DNA of 13,310 nt from Thermoplasmata archaeon. Lineage in GTDB: Archaea > Thermoplasmatota > Thermoplasmata > Lutacidiplasmatales > UBA184. Shown piece by piece: positions 1-7,801 of this stretch; within the stretch, counting starts at the first letter, position 1, and the number at the start of each line of letters is the position of its first letter. The translations under genes were made by a program, and so were the position numbers. Location of the stretch: contig JAKIWU010000023.1 in the NCBI GenBank assembly GCA_022749905.1, positions 1-13,310 of the forward strand, written 5' to 3'. The notes beneath the pieces are model-generated. The model was given only the letters and a program-made list of their open reading frames with translations, did no database searches and was not told where the DNA came from.

Positions 1-1193
1 CGGACCTCTCCGACCATCAGGTACTGGGGTCGCTGGCGGAGCGCGGCCGCGAGGAGGTCGAACATGTCGATCTCCCCCGGTGCCTTCCCCGTGAGGATGT
101 TCTTCGCCCCGAAGCCGGCGCGCGTCAGCGATGGGACCCAGTTCTCGTGGGGGAGGTTCAACTCGCGCGTGTCCTCGATCGAGACGATCTTCATCTGCGG
201 GGGGATGAAGAGGAGCGTCGCGTTGAGCGTCGTCGTCTTTCCGGACGCCGTGCCCCCGCAGACCATCATCGATTGCCCCGTCTCGATGGCGATCCAGAGG
301 TACGCCATCATCTCGGGGCTCATCGTGCGGAACTTCAGCAGGTCGACCGGCGTGAACGGGTTGTCCCGGAACCGCCGGATGGTGAACGAGCTCCCGCGCT
401 TCGTGACATGCATCCCGAGGGTCGCCTGCAGACGTGAGCCGTCGGGGACGGTGGCGTCGAGCATCGGGCTCGCGACCGAGATGTGCTTGCCCGAGCGCTG
501 CGCGATCCAGACAACGAAGTCGTCGACCAGCTTCGAATCGATGAACTTGAGGTTCGAGCGGATCGAGCCGTACTTCCGGTGGTAGATGTAGAGGGGGATC
601 CCGACGCCGTCGCAGGAGATGTCCTCGACCTCGCTGTCGGTCATGGGGACGTCAACGACCCCGTAGCCGATGAAATCCCGTTCGAGATAGTAGACGAGCC
701 GGCCCTTCGTGACCGGGCCCGGCGAGAGCTCCCAGGACTTCAGCTGGTCGTCGACCATCCGACGGAGCTCGCGGCGCTTCGTTTCCACGTCGAGCTCGGG
801 GAGCGGCTCGAACTGCCCGACGAGGGCGACGCGCAGGCGCTCGAGGAGCTCCTTCTCGATCGGGGAGAGCGGCGGCTCGATCACCTCGTAGAGGTGCTCG
901 TTGTGGCCGTTGTGGTAGGTGACCCGCACGTAGGAGAAGCCCTCCCGGATCGGCGCGATGTCGAGCTCCTTGAGCTCGGGATCGTCGAGCGGGGGGATCG
1001 GTGTGACCTCGCCCTCCGCGCCCTGGCCCGAGACACCGAGGCGGGCCAGCTTCACCGCCTTCGGACGGGTGTCGCCCTTCGAGAGGGCCGCCCCGATCCG
1101 GAGCCACGCCGGGAAGAACGTCTTGGGGCGCTCGCCCCGCGGGACCATGCCGCCCGTGTCGGGGGGTACCGCGGATTCTGCTTCGCCAGCCAT
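1..1193 (-). CDS. Type IV filament / Tad-like secretion ATPase B (3' end cut by window edge)
   Basis: This is a hexameric secretion-type ATPase that would power assembly (or possibly retraction) of an archaeal type IV pilus from the cytoplasmic side of the membrane. 397 codons are visible before the window ends, so the C-terminus is missing. The N-terminal part (about 80-110) carries FSYVRVTYH and LYEVIEPPLS, a segment shared with the upstream ATPase. Walker A is GGTASGKTTT (about 313-322), the Asp box is VSIEDTRELNLPHENW (about 337-352), and Walker B ends with YLMVGEV at the window edge; the His box lies beyond it. Start ATG at 1193 has a purine-rich GGGAGGAG just upstream, overlapping the stop of the TadC-like gene; the gap is 16 nt, so it is probably the distal gene of the pilus operon. 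It is a paralogue of ATPase A at 3165-4832. Family assignment is firm; the filament type served is inferred from neighbours. Confidence 0.93.
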   Translation of the reverse strand, partial: MAGEAESAVPPDTGGMVPRGERPKTFFPAWLRIGAALSKGDTRPKAVKLARLGVSGQGAEGEVTPIPPLDDPELKELDIAPIREGFSYVRVTYHNGHNEHLYEVIEPPLSPIEKELLERLRVALVGQFEPLPELDVETKRRELRRMVDDQLKSWELSPGPVTKGRLVYYLERDFIGYGVVDVPMTDSEVEDISCDGVGIPLYIYHRKYGSIRSNLKFIDSKLVDDFVVWIAQRSGKHISVASPMLDATVPDGSRLQATLGMHVTKRGSSFTIRRFRDNPFTPVDLLKFRTMSPEMMAYLWIAIETGQSMMVCGGTASGKTTTLNATLLFIPPQMKIVSIEDTRELNLPHENWVPSLTRAGFGAKNILTGKAPGEIDMFDLLAAALRQRPQYLMVGEV

Positions 1194-1209
1194 GTCTCCG
1201 TTCTCCTCC

Positions 1210-2190
1210 CTACACGTTGAGCGGCGGGACCACGAACCGCATGATGGCCCAGCCCGTAGCGAGCATGATCGTCGCGTGCTGGAAGCCCTCGGGGATCTTC
1301 CCGGTGAAGAGGACGCCCGCCATGATCCCGTCGCCGACGGCGTGGACGATGACCGCGATGAGGAACGCGAGGAAGAGCGCGGGCACGATCGAGAAGGAGA
1401 GCGTCACCGCTCCCGCACTGCCGAGGCTGCTCGACGCGATCCCCTGGCCCGCGACGACCATCTGCGGCAGGAACACCGCGGCCATGATGTAGATCGTGAC
1501 GAGGAAGACGAAGAACGCGATGTAGATGACCGTCACGTAGGTGAGCATCGAGATCTGGCGGGCGTGGAGCTGGGTCTGCGCCTCCCGCGTGTCGTGCGCC
1601 ACCATCGTGAGGACGTCGGCGACGTTCCCGCCGGCCTCGTTCGCGCGGGTGATGATCGAGACCACCCGCTGGACGAGCGGCGACGGGACGCGCTTCTCGA
1701 AGAGATCGAGCGCCGTCGCGACCGGGACGCCCCACTCGAGCTGGCTCGCCATCTTCTTGATCTCCTCGGTGAGGAGCCCGTAGCGGCCGCGCGAGGCGAC
1801 GATGATCGCGTCCGGCAGCGTCATGCCGAAGCGGCCCGCCTCGGCGACATCGCGGAGGAAGTCCGGAAGACGTTCCTCGATCTTGGTGATGCGTCGGAGT
1901 CGCGCCGTCTCCGCAAAGCCGAACGGGCCGATGGCCGCGATGAGCGCGAGGACGAGGAAGTCGATCGCCGGGTTCGCGCCGAGCGCCTCACCGGGGGAAA
2001 CCGGGGTGTTGAGGATCCCCGCGGCGTTCAGCCCCGAGACCACGCCCAGGAGGACGGCGACGCCGAGCCCGATGAACAGGATGAGCCGCTCCTTCGCGAT
2101 CGTCGCCTTGGCGCCGGAGGTCCCGAGGGTGGCGGGGAGCTCCGCGACCTTGCCGAGGGCCGCCCGCACGGTCGCGTCCGTCGTCGCCAT
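1210..2190 (-). CDS. TadC-like type II/IV secretion platform protein (T2SSF domain)
   Basis: Inner-membrane platform protein of a type IV filament machine, expected to transmit motion of the cytoplasmic ATPase to pilin extraction. 326 aa. Hydrophobic spans lie at about 36-57, 75-93, 215-241, 262-284 and 303-321. The cytoplasmic T2SSF-type helical domain lies between spans two and three (about 100-212), with the family-like stretches LPDFLRDVAEAGRFGM and RANEAGGNVADVL. ATG at 2190 abuts the TAG of the preceding gene directly (TAGATG), with GGGAG inside the end of that gene as a likely ribosome site, so translation is probably coupled. Compared with ArlJ-type proteins, which carry two T2SSF domains in one chain, this is a single-domain half, as in TadB/TadC of Tad pili. 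Which half is TadB and which is TadC is judged from order and topology only. Confidence 0.9.
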   Translation of the reverse strand: MATTDATVRAALGKVAELPATLGTSGAKATIAKERLILFIGLGVAVLLGVVSGLNAAGILNTPVSPGEALGANPAIDFLVLALIAAIGPFGFAETARLRRITKIEERLPDFLRDVAEAGRFGMTLPDAIIVASRGRYGLLTEEIKKMASQLEWGVPVATALDLFEKRVPSPLVQRVVSIITRANEAGGNVADVLTMVAHDTREAQTQLHARQISMLTYVTVIYIAFFVFLVTIYIMAAVFLPQMVVAGQGIASSSLGSAGAVTLSFSIVPALFLAFLIAVIVHAVGDGIMAGVLFTGKIPEGFQHATIMLATGWAIMRFVVPPLNV

Positions 2191-3162
2191 CTAGGTCTCC
2201 CGGGCGAGCGTCGCCATGAAGAACGTGAAGCCGAACTGCGAGAGCGGGATCATCAGGCCGACGATCGCGTAGAGGATCTCCAGCATGAACGCGCCCGAGC
2301 CCCCGATGACTGCGAAGATGGCGATGATGATCACGAGGAAGAGCGGGAAGGCCACCACGACCGTGACGAACGTCTCCGCGAGGAGTCCCATCGTCTCGAC
2401 CCGCTGGAGCATCTCGAGCTTGTGCTCCTGCTCGAACTGCTCGGCCTTGAGCAGGAAGTACGGTTTCAGTTGCCCCCCGCTCGTCGCGGTCGTCACGACG
2501 CCCTGGAGGAAGTCCTGCCAGCGCTTCGAGGGGGACCGGCTGGCCGCGTCGCGGAGCGCGGTGAGGATGTCGACCCCGAGGAGCTCGGTGTCGCGCGTGA
2601 TCCAGGCGGCCTCCTCGGCGACCTCACCGTAGATCTTCTGGCGGGCGAGCTCGCGGAAGATCTGGTCGACGTTGACATCGGCCGAGCTCATCGCGCTCAC
2701 GAAGCTCATGGCGGGGGAGATGTGGGAATCGATCTTGCGCGCCCGGCTCTTCGCTGCGGACGCGGGCGCGCCCTTGAGGACCAGGAAGAGTCCGGGCGTT
2801 CCGAACGCAGGGAGCACGACCCCGATGGCGATCGCGGCGACGAGCGGGAGCCCGAGGAACGAGAGGAAGACCGCGGCCACGACGCCGAGTACGGCGAGCA
2901 CGCCCACCGCAACCACCGTCTTCGCATAGACGGTCGCAAGGTACTCGTCGCCCCGGATCCGCATGTGCGCCTTGACGAGAGCCTCCTCGAGCGTGGGGTC
3001 GATGGGCGTCTTCGTGACGCGCTCGCGGAACGTCCGCCACGCCCATCGTTGGAACGCTGAGAGGGGGGAGTGGGTGGGCTGGGCGCCGCGCTTCACGCGG
3101 ATGACCCGCGGAACGTCCGCCCGGACGGCGAGCTTGCGGCGGGAGGCCGTGGCCGTCGCCAT
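2191..3162 (-). CDS. TadB-like type II/IV secretion platform protein (T2SSF domain)
   Basis: Second half of the split pilus platform, 323 aa. A basic N-terminus (1-75) is followed by two spans (about 83-103 and 107-130), a T2SSF-like cytoplasmic helical domain (about 145-260, with FRELARQKIYGEVAEEAAW and LGVDILTALRDAASRSPS), then two more spans (about 262-286 and 292-318). I chose ATG at 3162, two nucleotides after the TAG of ATPase A; a longer reading from 3285 would sit inside the ATPase in another frame, and its 41 extra residues are arginine-rich shadow sequence. The gene ends exactly where the TadC-like gene begins. The head-to-tail pair with the TadC-like gene between two ATPases implies one complex. 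T2SSF membership is well supported by topology and sequence pattern; the exact partner filament is inferred. Confidence 0.9.
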   Translation of the reverse strand: MATATASRRKLAVRADVPRVIRVKRGAQPTHSPLSAFQRWAWRTFRERVTKTPIDPTLEEALVKAHMRIRGDEYLATVYAKTVVAVGVLAVLGVVAAVFLSFLGLPLVAAIAIGVVLPAFGTPGLFLVLKGAPASAAKSRARKIDSHISPAMSFVSAMSSADVNVDQIFRELARQKIYGEVAEEAAWITRDTELLGVDILTALRDAASRSPSKRWQDFLQGVVTTATSGGQLKPYFLLKAEQFEQEHKLEMLQRVETMGLLAETFVTVVVAFPLFLVIIIAIFAVIGGSGAFMLEILYAIVGLMIPLSQFGFTFFMATLARET

Positions 3163-3164
3163 CG

Positions 3165-4832
3165 CTAGGCCTCGCTCGCGGCTTCGTGGGCGGCGGGGGC
3201 CTGCGCCTCGGCCGGCGGGAGCTTGGAGGCGACGGACTGCGCGACGCCCATCGGATCCTTGTAGTAGGCGGTGACGAGCTTCCACAGCTGCCGGTAGTCG
3301 TTGATCTTGTGGAGCGCGAGGTAGTGGATCACCGAGACGCGGCGCTGGAACTCCGCCTCCATCTCCTCGTGCGTGAGGTTCTTCACTTCCATGATCTTGT
3401 CAAAGAGGAACGAGTGGCCCTTGAAGACGAACTTGTCCGTCCCAGGGTCCCATTCGTAGACGGTGTTCGTGATGAGCTCGTTCGTCTCGGGCTCGAACCC
3501 GACGATCTCGAGCACCTGCTTCAGGCGCCGGACGACGCCCTTCTCCGTGCGGGCCTGGAGCTGGATGATGACGTTGTTGAGCGCCGAAAGGAGGATCCTC
3601 GGGGTGTTGATGGGAGGATTCTCGAGACGGTTCACCATCGACTTCACGCTGTCGGCGTGCATCGTCGAGTAGGTGGTGTGGCCCGTGGCCATCGCCTGGA
3701 ACATCGTGTAGGTCTCCTTCCCGCGGACCTCACCCACGATGATGTAGTTCGGGCGCTGCCGGAGCGCGGCGCGCACGAGATCGAACATGTCGACCTCGCC
3801 GGCCGCCTTCCCGTCCGGTCCGCGGTCCCCGGTGCCGCTCCGCGTCGCGCCCGGGATCCAGTTCTCGTGCGGGAGGTTCACCTCGCGGGTGTCCTCGATC
3901 GAGACGATCTTCGACGTCGGGGGGATGAACAAGGCGATCGCGTTGAGCGTGCTCGTCTTCCCCGAGGCGGGGCCGCCGCAGATGATGACCGACTCGCCCT
4001 GCTCCGCGGCGAGCCAGAAGTAGGCGATCATCTCCTCGCTCGCGCTCCCCGTGATCACGAGGTCGACGGGGGTGAACGGCCGCTCCTTGAAGCGCCGGAT
4101 CGTGAAGCTCGCGCCCCGGGTCGTCACCTCGCGGGCGTACGTCGCCTGGACGCGGTGCCCCTCGGGGGTCGTCCCGTCGAGGATCGGGGCCGAGACCGAG
4201 ACGGCCTTGCCACAGCGCTGCCCCAAGCCGACGATGAACGAGTTGAGCGTGTCCTCGTCGGCGAAGGCGATCGAGGTCTTGACCGACTCGTACTTGCCGT
4301 GGAAAACGAACAGCGGGACCTCGACACCGTCGCAGGAGATGTCCTCGACCTCGGGGTCGAGGATGAGCGGGTCGATCGGCCCATAGCCGACGAAATCCCT
4401 CTGGATGTAGTAGACGAGCCGCTCCATCGAGAGGGGGCTCAGGGGGATCTCGCGGCTCGTGAGGTACGCCTCGACCTCCCGGCGCAGGTAGGCGCGCTTC
4501 TCGTTCGCGGCGAGGGAGGTGACCTCCGGGCCCATGATCCGCGCGAGGGTCGCTTTGAGGTGGTCGACGAGCTCGCGTTCGTGCTTCGAGAGCTGGGGCT
4601 CGATGACCTCGTAGAGGTACTCCTTGTTCGTCTCGTTGTAGCTCACCCGCGCGTAGGAGTACGGCGGCTGGATCGCGGTGACCTCGATCTCGCGCATCTC
4701 GGGGCCACCGAGCGCGGGCATCGCGGTGATGAAGGTGCCGGGCATGTCGCCCCCTGCCGCCATCGGGGCGCGGCCTTCGCCCTCCGTCTCAGCCGCCTTC
4801 GGGACCTTCACACGGAACGAACTCTTCGCCAT
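3165..4832 (-). CDS. Type IV filament / Tad-like secretion ATPase A
   Basis: Complete 555-aa ATPase of the ArlI/TadA/PilB superfamily, the cytoplasmic motor for pilus assembly. The N-terminal domain (about 50-160) has YSYARVSYN, EYLYEVIEP and the VEDISCDGVEVPLFVFH segment typical of archaeal members. Motor motifs are Walker A GGPASGKTS (286-294), Asp box SIEDTREVNLPHENW (311-325), Walker B YIIVGEVRG with Glu368, and His box ATGHTTYSTMHADS (about 382-395), so it looks catalytically intact. A C-terminal extension (about 430-555) ends in an Ala/Glu-rich tail. Start ATG 4832 follows the TAA of the prepilin-like gene by 9 nt, and its stop is 2 nt from the TadB-like start, so it is mid-operon. It shares long collinear DNA stretches with ATPase B (1-1193) and they are clear paralogues. 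It could belong to an archaellum-like system, but no other archaellum genes are visible. Confidence 0.95.
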   Translation of the reverse strand: MAKSSFRVKVPKAAETEGEGRAPMAAGGDMPGTFITAMPALGGPEMREIEVTAIQPPYSYARVSYNETNKEYLYEVIEPQLSKHERELVDHLKATLARIMGPEVTSLAANEKRAYLRREVEAYLTSREIPLSPLSMERLVYYIQRDFVGYGPIDPLILDPEVEDISCDGVEVPLFVFHGKYESVKTSIAFADEDTLNSFIVGLGQRCGKAVSVSAPILDGTTPEGHRVQATYAREVTTRGASFTIRRFKERPFTPVDLVITGSASEEMIAYFWLAAEQGESVIICGGPASGKTSTLNAIALFIPPTSKIVSIEDTREVNLPHENWIPGATRSGTGDRGPDGKAAGEVDMFDLVRAALRQRPNYIIVGEVRGKETYTMFQAMATGHTTYSTMHADSVKSMVNRLENPPINTPRILLSALNNVIIQLQARTEKGVVRRLKQVLEIVGFEPETNELITNTVYEWDPGTDKFVFKGHSFLFDKIMEVKNLTHEEMEAEFQRRVSVIHYLALHKINDYRQLWKLVTAYYKDPMGVAQSVASKLPPAEAQAPAAHEAASEA

Positions 4833-4841
4833 CGGACCGCC

Positions 4842-5789
4842 TTACTCCACCCCGACGCCGATGACCAGGCGCATCTCGCTGAAGAGAAGCGTGAACGAGT
4901 AGAGGCCCGTGAACGCGACCGTCACCGTCGTCGGGGACGAGCTCGCCCCGACCGCGCAGGTGGCCGGAGCGGCCGGCGTTACGAGGGAGGAGAGTGCGGT
5001 CGGGTCCAGCCCCGCCTGCTTGATCGTGTTGCTGTAGAAGGTCTCCCAGGCGCACGGGTAGAACGTGTTCTCGGTGATGAGCGCCGTCAGCGTCTTCGTC
5101 GGGCTCGTGCTCTGGAAGGTCTCGGCGAAGAGGAAGTGCGAGAACACCTCCTGGGGTCCCACGCTTGTGGCCTGGGAGGAACTGCCCACGAGCTGGACCA
5201 GGCCGGCTGTGACGGACGTGCCGGGTCCCGTCTGGTTGATCGCGAAGGCAGGAGGGAAGTCGAGGATCTGCTGCGTCGCCCCCTGGCCCTGGACGACGGC
5301 GTCGTTCTCGAAGGAGAACGTCTGGGGAGAGTAGTACCGGTTCGGGAGCTGCATCGTCAGGATCCCGAGGTTGATCGACTGGGTGAACGCCGACACGCTC
5401 CCGCCCGGACCCGGGGTCATCGTGACCGAGGCGCTCAGGCCTGCGGAGGTGGGAATGAAACTCAGCGTCGCCACGGTCGGCTGCGAGATGAGCGGGATCG
5501 ACTGGGAGCTCATCTGGAACGGCGAGGCCACCACGGCCGGACCCCCGGCCGCCGCCTGGAGGTCAACGTCCGACTTCAGGGTGGCAAAGGAGGTCTGGGT
5601 CTGCACCGCCAGGGTCTCTTCGTCTTCGCTCATCCAGAGGGGGAGGTACTGGGTCAGGAAGACCCCGAAAAGGGCGAAGAAGACGAGCAGGGCGAGGAGG
5701 GTGCCGATGACCGAGACCACGCCGCGCCGATCCTGACGGATCCGCTGGCGGAAACGGCGGCGATGCCTCGAGGTAGATCGAACGTCCAT
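4842..5789 (-). CDS. Prepilin-like exported protein heading the pilus operon
   Basis: 315 aa. A very basic leader (1-22, rich in Arg) ends in DRRG and is followed by an uninterrupted hydrophobic helix (about 24-46, VVSVIGTLLALLVFFALFGV). This is the tripartite plan of a class III (type IV prepilin) signal, with probable cleavage after Gly23. The remaining ~265 residues are Ser/Thr/Gln/Pro-rich with few charges and only two cysteines (246 and 278), fitting an extracellular domain. I chose ATG 5789: an archaeal TATA box at 5834-5842 would put the transcript start near 5813, and longer readings up to 6206 run into the preceding gene in a wrong frame. It lies 9 nt before ATPase A, so it is the first gene of the motor operon. 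At this length it is more likely a minor, tip or accessory pilin than a major subunit, which is inference. The extracellular part matches no family I recognise. Confidence 0.82.
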   Translation of the reverse strand: MDVRSTSRHRRRFRQRIRQDRRGVVSVIGTLLALLVFFALFGVFLTQYLPLWMSEDEETLAVQTQTSFATLKSDVDLQAAAGGPAVVASPFQMSSQSIPLISQPTVATLSFIPTSAGLSASVTMTPGPGGSVSAFTQSINLGILTMQLPNRYYSPQTFSFENDAVVQGQGATQQILDFPPAFAINQTGPGTSVTAGLVQLVGSSSQATSVGPQEVFSHFLFAETFQSTSPTKTLTALITENTFYPCAWETFYSNTIKQAGLDPTALSSLVTPAAPATCAVGASSSPTTVTVAFTGLYSFTLLFSEMRLVIGVGVE

Positions 5790-5833
5790 CCGGCCCGCCC
5801 GGTCCCCCGAGCCAATGAACTTGGGTTGCGTCT

Positions 5834-5842
5834 CATATAAAC
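5834..5842 (-). promoter_or_regulatory. Archaeal TATA box for the pilus motor operon
   Basis: The minus strand reads GTTTATATG here, an isolated AT-rich box in a very GC-rich context, preceded by a purine-rich AGCAGAGC that could act as BRE. Transcription would start about 25 nt downstream, near 5813, leaving a leader of about 24 nt before the ATG at 5789. The rest of the 184-nt gap (5790-5973) shows no gene, clear hairpin or T-run. Confidence 0.65.
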
Positions 5843-5973
5843 GCTCTGCTTTTGGGGGCACGCGCCCGACGAGGCCGGACGTGGTCGGACCCCACCTTCG
5901 GGTCGATCCCGCGAGCGAGGGCGTAGGGGCAGCCGTCTTCGTTGTTGCTCCCCGAAGGAAGGTCGCGGGTCGC

Positions 5974-6816
5974 CTAGGCCCCAAGGCCGTACAATGGGAT
6001 CGACTGGACCGTGGCCGGGAACTGGGTCCCGAGGAAGACGATGTTGAGGTAGCAGGCGTTGAGCGTCGTGTAGCAGAAGTAGGGCGCCCCGTGGAAGTCG
6101 TCGTCGCACTTCGTGAGTTCGTAGGTCCCGTTCCCGAGGGGGTTGCCGCCGTTCGCGTACCCGGGCTCGGGGCACGACTCGTACGCCTTCGAGGTGGTTC
6201 CGACAATGGAGCGCTGGCTTGGGGTCAGCCAGCAGGGGAGGTTGTGGCAGAAGGGCGGTTCGAACTGGTGCGTGTAGAGGACCAGGACGTCGCCGGTCTG
6301 CAGGTTCGCCGCGCCCGGATTGATCTGGTCGAGGAACAGGAGGCGGTCGAACGCGGTGCCGATCTGGCCCGATTGCGGGTTCCAGTTCCCGCAGAGCCCG
6401 AGGGTCGGAGGGCTTCCGGAGACCACGCTCCCGCTCGAGACATTGACCTCGATCGACGCGAAGGAAGTGTAGAGGTAGTTCGTGCCGTTGCAGATGAACC
6501 GCACATAGAGGCTCGAGAGGGGGATGACGCTAGGATTGTGATCGGTGATGATGATCTCGATGACCGGCATCCAGCACGGCTGGCTTCCGCCGTTCACGCA
6601 GATGACGTCCGTTCCGTCCCCGTAGGCACGTGCGGTCCGGTCGACTGAGGCGTAGTAGCTGATCGAGCTCGCGGGCGGGGGTAGCTTGGGCCGGAACGCG
6701 AAGAGGATGACCCCGGCGATGACGGTGATCGCTACGAGGAAGATCGTCGCGACAACGCTCGAGATCGCGCGCCGGCGATGGCGCCAGCGGGCCTGGGGGG
6801 GGTGTGCACGGGGCAC
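5974..6816 (-). CDS. Cysteine-rich archaeal type IV prepilin-like protein
   Basis: 280 aa from a GTG start. A basic leader (1-16, ending HRRR) precedes AISSVVATIFLVAITVIAGV (17-36), closely matching the archaeal pilin N-terminal domain pattern (PF07790-type, usually x-SPVIATILLVAITV), here with Ser instead of Pro. The mature domain carries ten cysteines (73, 81, 109, 142, 190, 195, 215, 237, 248, 255), many Gly/Asn/Pro and N-glycosylation sequons (NGT at 110, NVS at 125, NGT at 229), all consistent with an extracellular, disulfide-stabilised protein. The GTG at 6816 is supported by a TATA box centred near 6846, about 30 nt upstream, so the transcript is probably leaderless or nearly so; a longer reading from 6966 would overlap truA. 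It precedes the motor operon by 184 nt and is co-oriented, so it is probably a pilus component or a secreted adhesin carried by it. Exact role unknown. Confidence 0.82.
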   Translation of the reverse strand: MPRAHPPQARWRHRRRAISSVVATIFLVAITVIAGVILFAFRPKLPPPASSISYYASVDRTARAYGDGTDVICVNGGSQPCWMPVIEIIITDHNPSVIPLSSLYVRFICNGTNYLYTSFASIEVNVSSGSVVSGSPPTLGLCGNWNPQSGQIGTAFDRLLFLDQINPGAANLQTGDVLVLYTHQFEPPFCHNLPCWLTPSQRSIVGTTSKAYESCPEPGYANGGNPLGNGTYELTKCDDDFHGAPYFCYTTLNACYLNIVFLGTQFPATVQSIPLYGLGA

Positions 6817-6841
6817 ATCCTGTAGTACGCCGTGTTGGGGG

Positions 6842-6855
6842 CGATATACCTTTCG
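6842..6855 (-). promoter_or_regulatory. Archaeal BRE/TATA promoter for the cysteine-rich prepilin gene
   Basis: The minus strand reads CGAAAGGTATATCG: a purine-rich BRE-like GAAAGG next to TATATC. It sits in the 44-nt gap between the truA stop (6861) and the GTG at 6816. The spacing of about 30 nt from box centre to start codon is what a leaderless or very short-leader archaeal mRNA needs, and it supports the GTG over upstream starts. Confidence 0.6.
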
Positions 6856-6860
6856 TGGGG

Positions 6861-7757
6861 TTAGGGCGAGCCAGGCCCCGGGGTAACCGCGCTCGAGGCC
6901 CCCCTTGCTATCGTGGTTCGGGACCAGCTTCGCGCGGCCTTCCGCAGCGGCACAAGCTCGTTCCACATTTCGGCCCGTGCTTCTGCGAACAGCCGCTGGG
7001 CTTCGACATGCTTGCGTTGGCCCCTGGCTAACTCAGGCCGTTCGAGCTCCCAGGGTATGGGGTAGGTGACCTCCCACAAGACGAGGCGTTCCGGTTCCGC
7101 GAGGGGCAGTGGCAGGCGCATGGTCCCTTCGACCGCTTTGCGCAGGCGGTCGATCGGGAGCGCACCGGACTCGAACGCGCGGAGCGCCGAAATGATCTTA
7201 CGAACCATCCCCCATACGAACGAGCGCGCGTGGATGTCGACCGTGAGCCAGCCCGACCGAATCCCAACCTCGACGGCGCGAATGCTGCGCCGTGAAGGAG
7301 CTTCTGCCCCGACTCCCCGCCCGAACGACCGAACATCGATCTCCCCCTGGAACAACTTCGCCCCCTCCGTCCAAGAGGGGGGAACGCGTCGCGCAGGGCG
7401 CTCCCAGTAGCGATACCAGCGCTCTGTCGCCGATCGGGGGCGAAACGATTCGGGGACCCTGGCGAGCCGGGTGAACCAGATCTCGGGCGAGATCCCGTTC
7501 AGGGCACGCAGCAGGTCCTCCCCCGCAAGGTCCGAGCGGAGTGTGAGCGCATTCGCGCGCGCGCTCACGCCACGGTCCGTCCGGCTCGCGACGGCGAGCG
7601 CGGCCGAGGCGGCTCCCGGAACGAGCCCGAGGCGGAGGAGCCCGTTCCAGATCTCCCCCTCCACGGTCCGCTTACCGGGTTGCCTCGCCCAGCCGGCGAA
7701 TCCGAGGCCGTCATACCCGAATTGGAGGAGGTAGCGCGGCGTGGCCCGGAAAGGGAT
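6861..7757 (-). CDS. truA: tRNA pseudouridine synthase TruA (start codon unresolved)
   Basis: TruA isomerises uridine to pseudouridine in the anticodon arm (positions 38-40 in the bacterial enzyme) of tRNAs. Family motifs are in order: YLLQFGYDGLGFAGWARQPG at the N-terminus, the catalytic-aspartate motif ASRTDRGVSARANA, the ERWYRYWERP strand, and SFVWGMVRKIISALR near the C-terminus. About 298 aa if counted from the codon at 7757, a normal length, with a basic C-terminal tail. The start is a problem: between the stop of the upstream gene (7802) and the conserved GYDG motif there is no ATG, GTG or TTG in any frame until an out-of-frame ATG at 7714. The first in-frame GTG (7664) would remove the first conserved strand. 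The coordinate given is an in-frame ATC, used only as a placeholder. Either a rare start codon, a sequence error or translation from the upstream gene must explain this. Family assignment is secure. Confidence 0.88.
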   Translation of the reverse strand: MPFRATPRYLLQFGYDGLGFAGWARQPGKRTVEGEIWNGLLRLGLVPGAASAALAVASRTDRGVSARANALTLRSDLAGEDLLRALNGISPEIWFTRLARVPESFRPRSATERWYRYWERPARRVPPSWTEGAKLFQGEIDVRSFGRGVGAEAPSRRSIRAVEVGIRSGWLTVDIHARSFVWGMVRKIISALRAFESGALPIDRLRKAVEGTMRLPLPLAEPERLVLWEVTYPIPWELERPELARGQRKHVEAQRLFAEARAEMWNELVPLRKAARSWSRTTIARGASSAVTPGPGSP

Positions 7758-7801
7758 CGTCCAGCCTTGAGTTTTCGGAGAGCCGGAGGACCGGGCCGAT
7801 C

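Noticed and set aside
958..3060. Long plus-strand open frame of 700 codons
   Set aside because: It lies antisense to the TadB/TadC-like genes and ATPase B and is dominated by Arg, Glu and Asp without any family pattern, the usual shadow of a GC-rich gene.
2191..3285. Longer start for the TadB-like protein
   Set aside because: The extra codons sit inside the 3' end of ATPase A in another frame; ATG 3162 is two bases after the ATPase stop.
3186..5840. Plus-strand open frame of 884 codons
   Set aside because: Antisense to ATPase A and the prepilin-like gene, both of which have clear motifs; composition is Arg/Glu/Asp/Leu shadow sequence.
5790..5973. Terminator or small RNA between the two prepilin-like genes
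   Set aside because: Apart from the TATA box there is no T-run or convincing hairpin, and no start codon with a plausible small protein.
4842..6206. Long 454-codon reading of the prepilin-like gene
   Set aside because: The extra N-terminus is a shadow of the upstream gene and lies before the TATA box at 5834-5842; the basic leader and hydrophobic helix begin after ATG 5789.
1..6816. Archaellum (arl) cluster
   Set aside because: No arlC/D/E/F/G/H genes are visible and the platform is split into two single-domain proteins, unlike ArlJ; a Tad-like pilus fits better.
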